NCBI RefSeq assembly: GCF_003327285.1
Contig: NZ_KZ848475.1
Location: 62,001 to 126,000 of the forward strand
Reading direction: 5' to 3'
DNA from: Microbacterium sorbitolivorans
GTDB taxonomy: Bacteria > Actinomycetota > Actinomycetes > Actinomycetales > Microbacteriaceae
Length of the DNA stretch: 64,000 bases
Shown here: piece after piece, positions 63,161 to 64,000 of the stretch
Layout of the letters: every line of letters starts with the position of its first letter
Position numbering within the stretch: the first letter of the stretch is position 1
The notes under the pieces: generated by a model
Database searches by the model: none
What the model was told of the DNA's origin: nothing
Seen by the model: only the letters and a program-made list of their open reading frames with translations
Made by a program: the position numbers and the translations under genes

Positions 63161-64000
63161 ATGCCTCATGCGAAAAGGACGTTCGGTGGCGTGCTCGGCG
63201 GGTTGTTAGGACTCGTCGGTCTCAGTGCGATCGCCGGAATTCTCGTGACCGCGACCGTCACCCCGGCCATTGCCGTGTCTGGGTATGCCGCCTCCAGCGC
63301 GATTTCGCTGTTTGACAGCCTGCCGGGCAACCTGCAGATCGACCGCCCCATGGAGCCGACGACGATCTACGCCCAGAAGGGCGATGGCAGCGGCGAGTAC
63401 TACGAGCTCGCGTCGTTCTACGACCAGAACCGCGAGCCCGTCGAGTACAACCAGGTGTCGCAGTACGTCTACGACGCACTGCTCTCCACCGAGGATCCGC
63501 GCTTCTTCGAGCACGGCGGCGTCGACCTGATCGGTACCGGCCGCGCGCTTCTCAGTAACGCGGTCTCCGACGACACGCAGGGTGGTTCGTCGATCAGCCA
63601 GCAGTACGTCAAGGGCGTGCAGCTGCAGGTGTGCGAGCGCACCGCCACCGACGACGAGGAGCTCGCGAAGTGCGCCAGCGCGGCCGCGACGGCCGACGGC
63701 GTCGAGGGCTACCAGCGCAAGCTTCAGGAGATGCGGTACGCCATCACCATCGAGCAGGAGTACTCGAAGGAGCAGATCCTCATCGGGTACCTGAACCTCG
63801 TGAACTTCGGTGGTTCGACCTACGGCATCGAGGCCGCGGCGCAGTACTACTTCGACACGACCGCCAAGGACCTCTCGCTGAGCCAGGCCGCGACCCTGGT
63901 CGGCATCGTCAACAACCCCAACATCCTCCGCCTCGACTACCCCGATAGCGAGACGAACGGTGCCGACAACGGCTACGCCGCGGCAAAGAACCGCCGCGAC
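63161..64000 (+). CDS. class A penicillin-binding protein, N-terminal part (3' end outside window)
   Basis: The visible 280 codons encode a membrane anchor (residues about 10-36), then a GT51 glycosyltransferase domain. The domain has LLSTEDPRFFEHGGVDLIGTGRALL with the catalytic Glu, GGSSISQQYVK, and the later QEYSKEQILIGYLNLVNFGGSTYGIEAAAQYYF. The transpeptidase domain lies beyond the edge. It polymerises peptidoglycan in the cell wall. Confidence 0.93.
   Translation, partial: MPHAKRTFGGVLGGLLGLVGLSAIAGILVTATVTPAIAVSGYAASSAISLFDSLPGNLQIDRPMEPTTIYAQKGDGSGEYYELASFYDQNREPVEYNQVSQYVYDALLSTEDPRFFEHGGVDLIGTGRALLSNAVSDDTQGGSSISQQYVKGVQLQVCERTATDDEELAKCASAAATADGVEGYQRKLQEMRYAITIEQEYSKEQILIGYLNLVNFGGSTYGIEAAAQYYFDTTAKDLSLSQAATLVGIVNNPNILRLDYPDSETNGADNGYAAAKNRRD

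Noticed and set aside
1..64000. tRNA or rRNA genes
   Set aside because: I looked for T-arm and acceptor patterns and for rRNA signatures on both strands and saw none.

Overview
The window is GC-rich (about two thirds G+C by eye), densely packed actinobacterial chromosome. Gene order and protein families point to the family Microbacteriaceae; I cannot fix the genus. Markers are the block miaA-miaB-recX-recA-DUF3046-clgR-cinA-pgsA-ftsK-rnj-dapA-dfrA-thyA, the topA-linked tad cluster with a DUF4244 pilin, the CE1758/CE1759-type flavin pair, and small families such as DUF5302 and DUF4177. Most genes lie on the minus strand. There are no rRNA or tRNA genes, no CRISPR array, no prophage and no classical insertion sequence.

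Region by region. 1-3.0 kb: tail of a beta-helix protein, then the tRNA-modification genes miaA/miaB. 3.0-5.4 kb: recX-recA with candidate LexA and DnaA boxes upstream. 5.2-9.8 kb: DUF3046, clgR, cinA C-terminal domain, pgsA, ftsK. 9.9-14 kb: RNase J, dapA, dfrA, thyA. 14-19 kb: OsmC, a TPR membrane protein, dapB, a histidine phosphatase and pnp. 19-25 kb: ThuA protein, a glycosyltransferase/SGNH-hydrolase fusion, DUF5302, a flavin reductase/monooxygenase pair, rpsO and an FKBP. 25-28 kb: a FAH-family enzyme, then a roughly 1.6 kb block in which a DUF559/Vsr-like endonuclease gene sits between two arrays of 63-bp palindromic repeats. 28-34 kb: lipoprotein, oligopeptidase B, a phosphodiesterase, aspA and pfkA. 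34-46 kb: a SNF2-family ATPase, ribF, two membrane proteins, truB, a GNAT protein, a lipoprotein, mutY, then rbfA, infB, ylxR and nusA. 46-54 kb: a large secreted nuclease with chitin-binding-type modules, proS, an LLM monooxygenase, a guanidine-II riboswitch with a two-gene SMR exporter, a PfkB kinase and tmk. 54-60 kb: topA and the small tad cluster. 60-64 kb: acs, a RidA-like protein, DUF4177 and the start of a class A penicillin-binding protein.

Two themes stand out. First, many genes look leaderless: a TANNNT -10 element ends 6-7 nt before the start codon with no Shine-Dalgarno sequence. Two divergent pairs (ptrB/cpdA and truB/GNAT) have start codons only about 24 bp apart, and each seems to use one symmetric ANNNTANNNT core read in both directions. 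Second, the 26.1-27.7 kb block resembles a REP-type repeat system with its own nuclease: both arrays share a 63-bp period, each contains a pair of near- or fully identical neighbouring units, and the outer edges are inverted relative to each other and abut the stop codons of the flanking genes.

Functionally this is mainly housekeeping DNA: translation (proS, nusA, infB, rbfA, truB, rpsO), RNA decay (rnj, pnp), DNA repair and segregation (recA, recX, mutY, ftsK, topA), lysine/cell-wall precursors (dapA, dapB), thymidylate supply (thyA, dfrA, tmk) and central carbon metabolism (pfkA, aspA, acs). Accessory genes are inserted between these conserved blocks.
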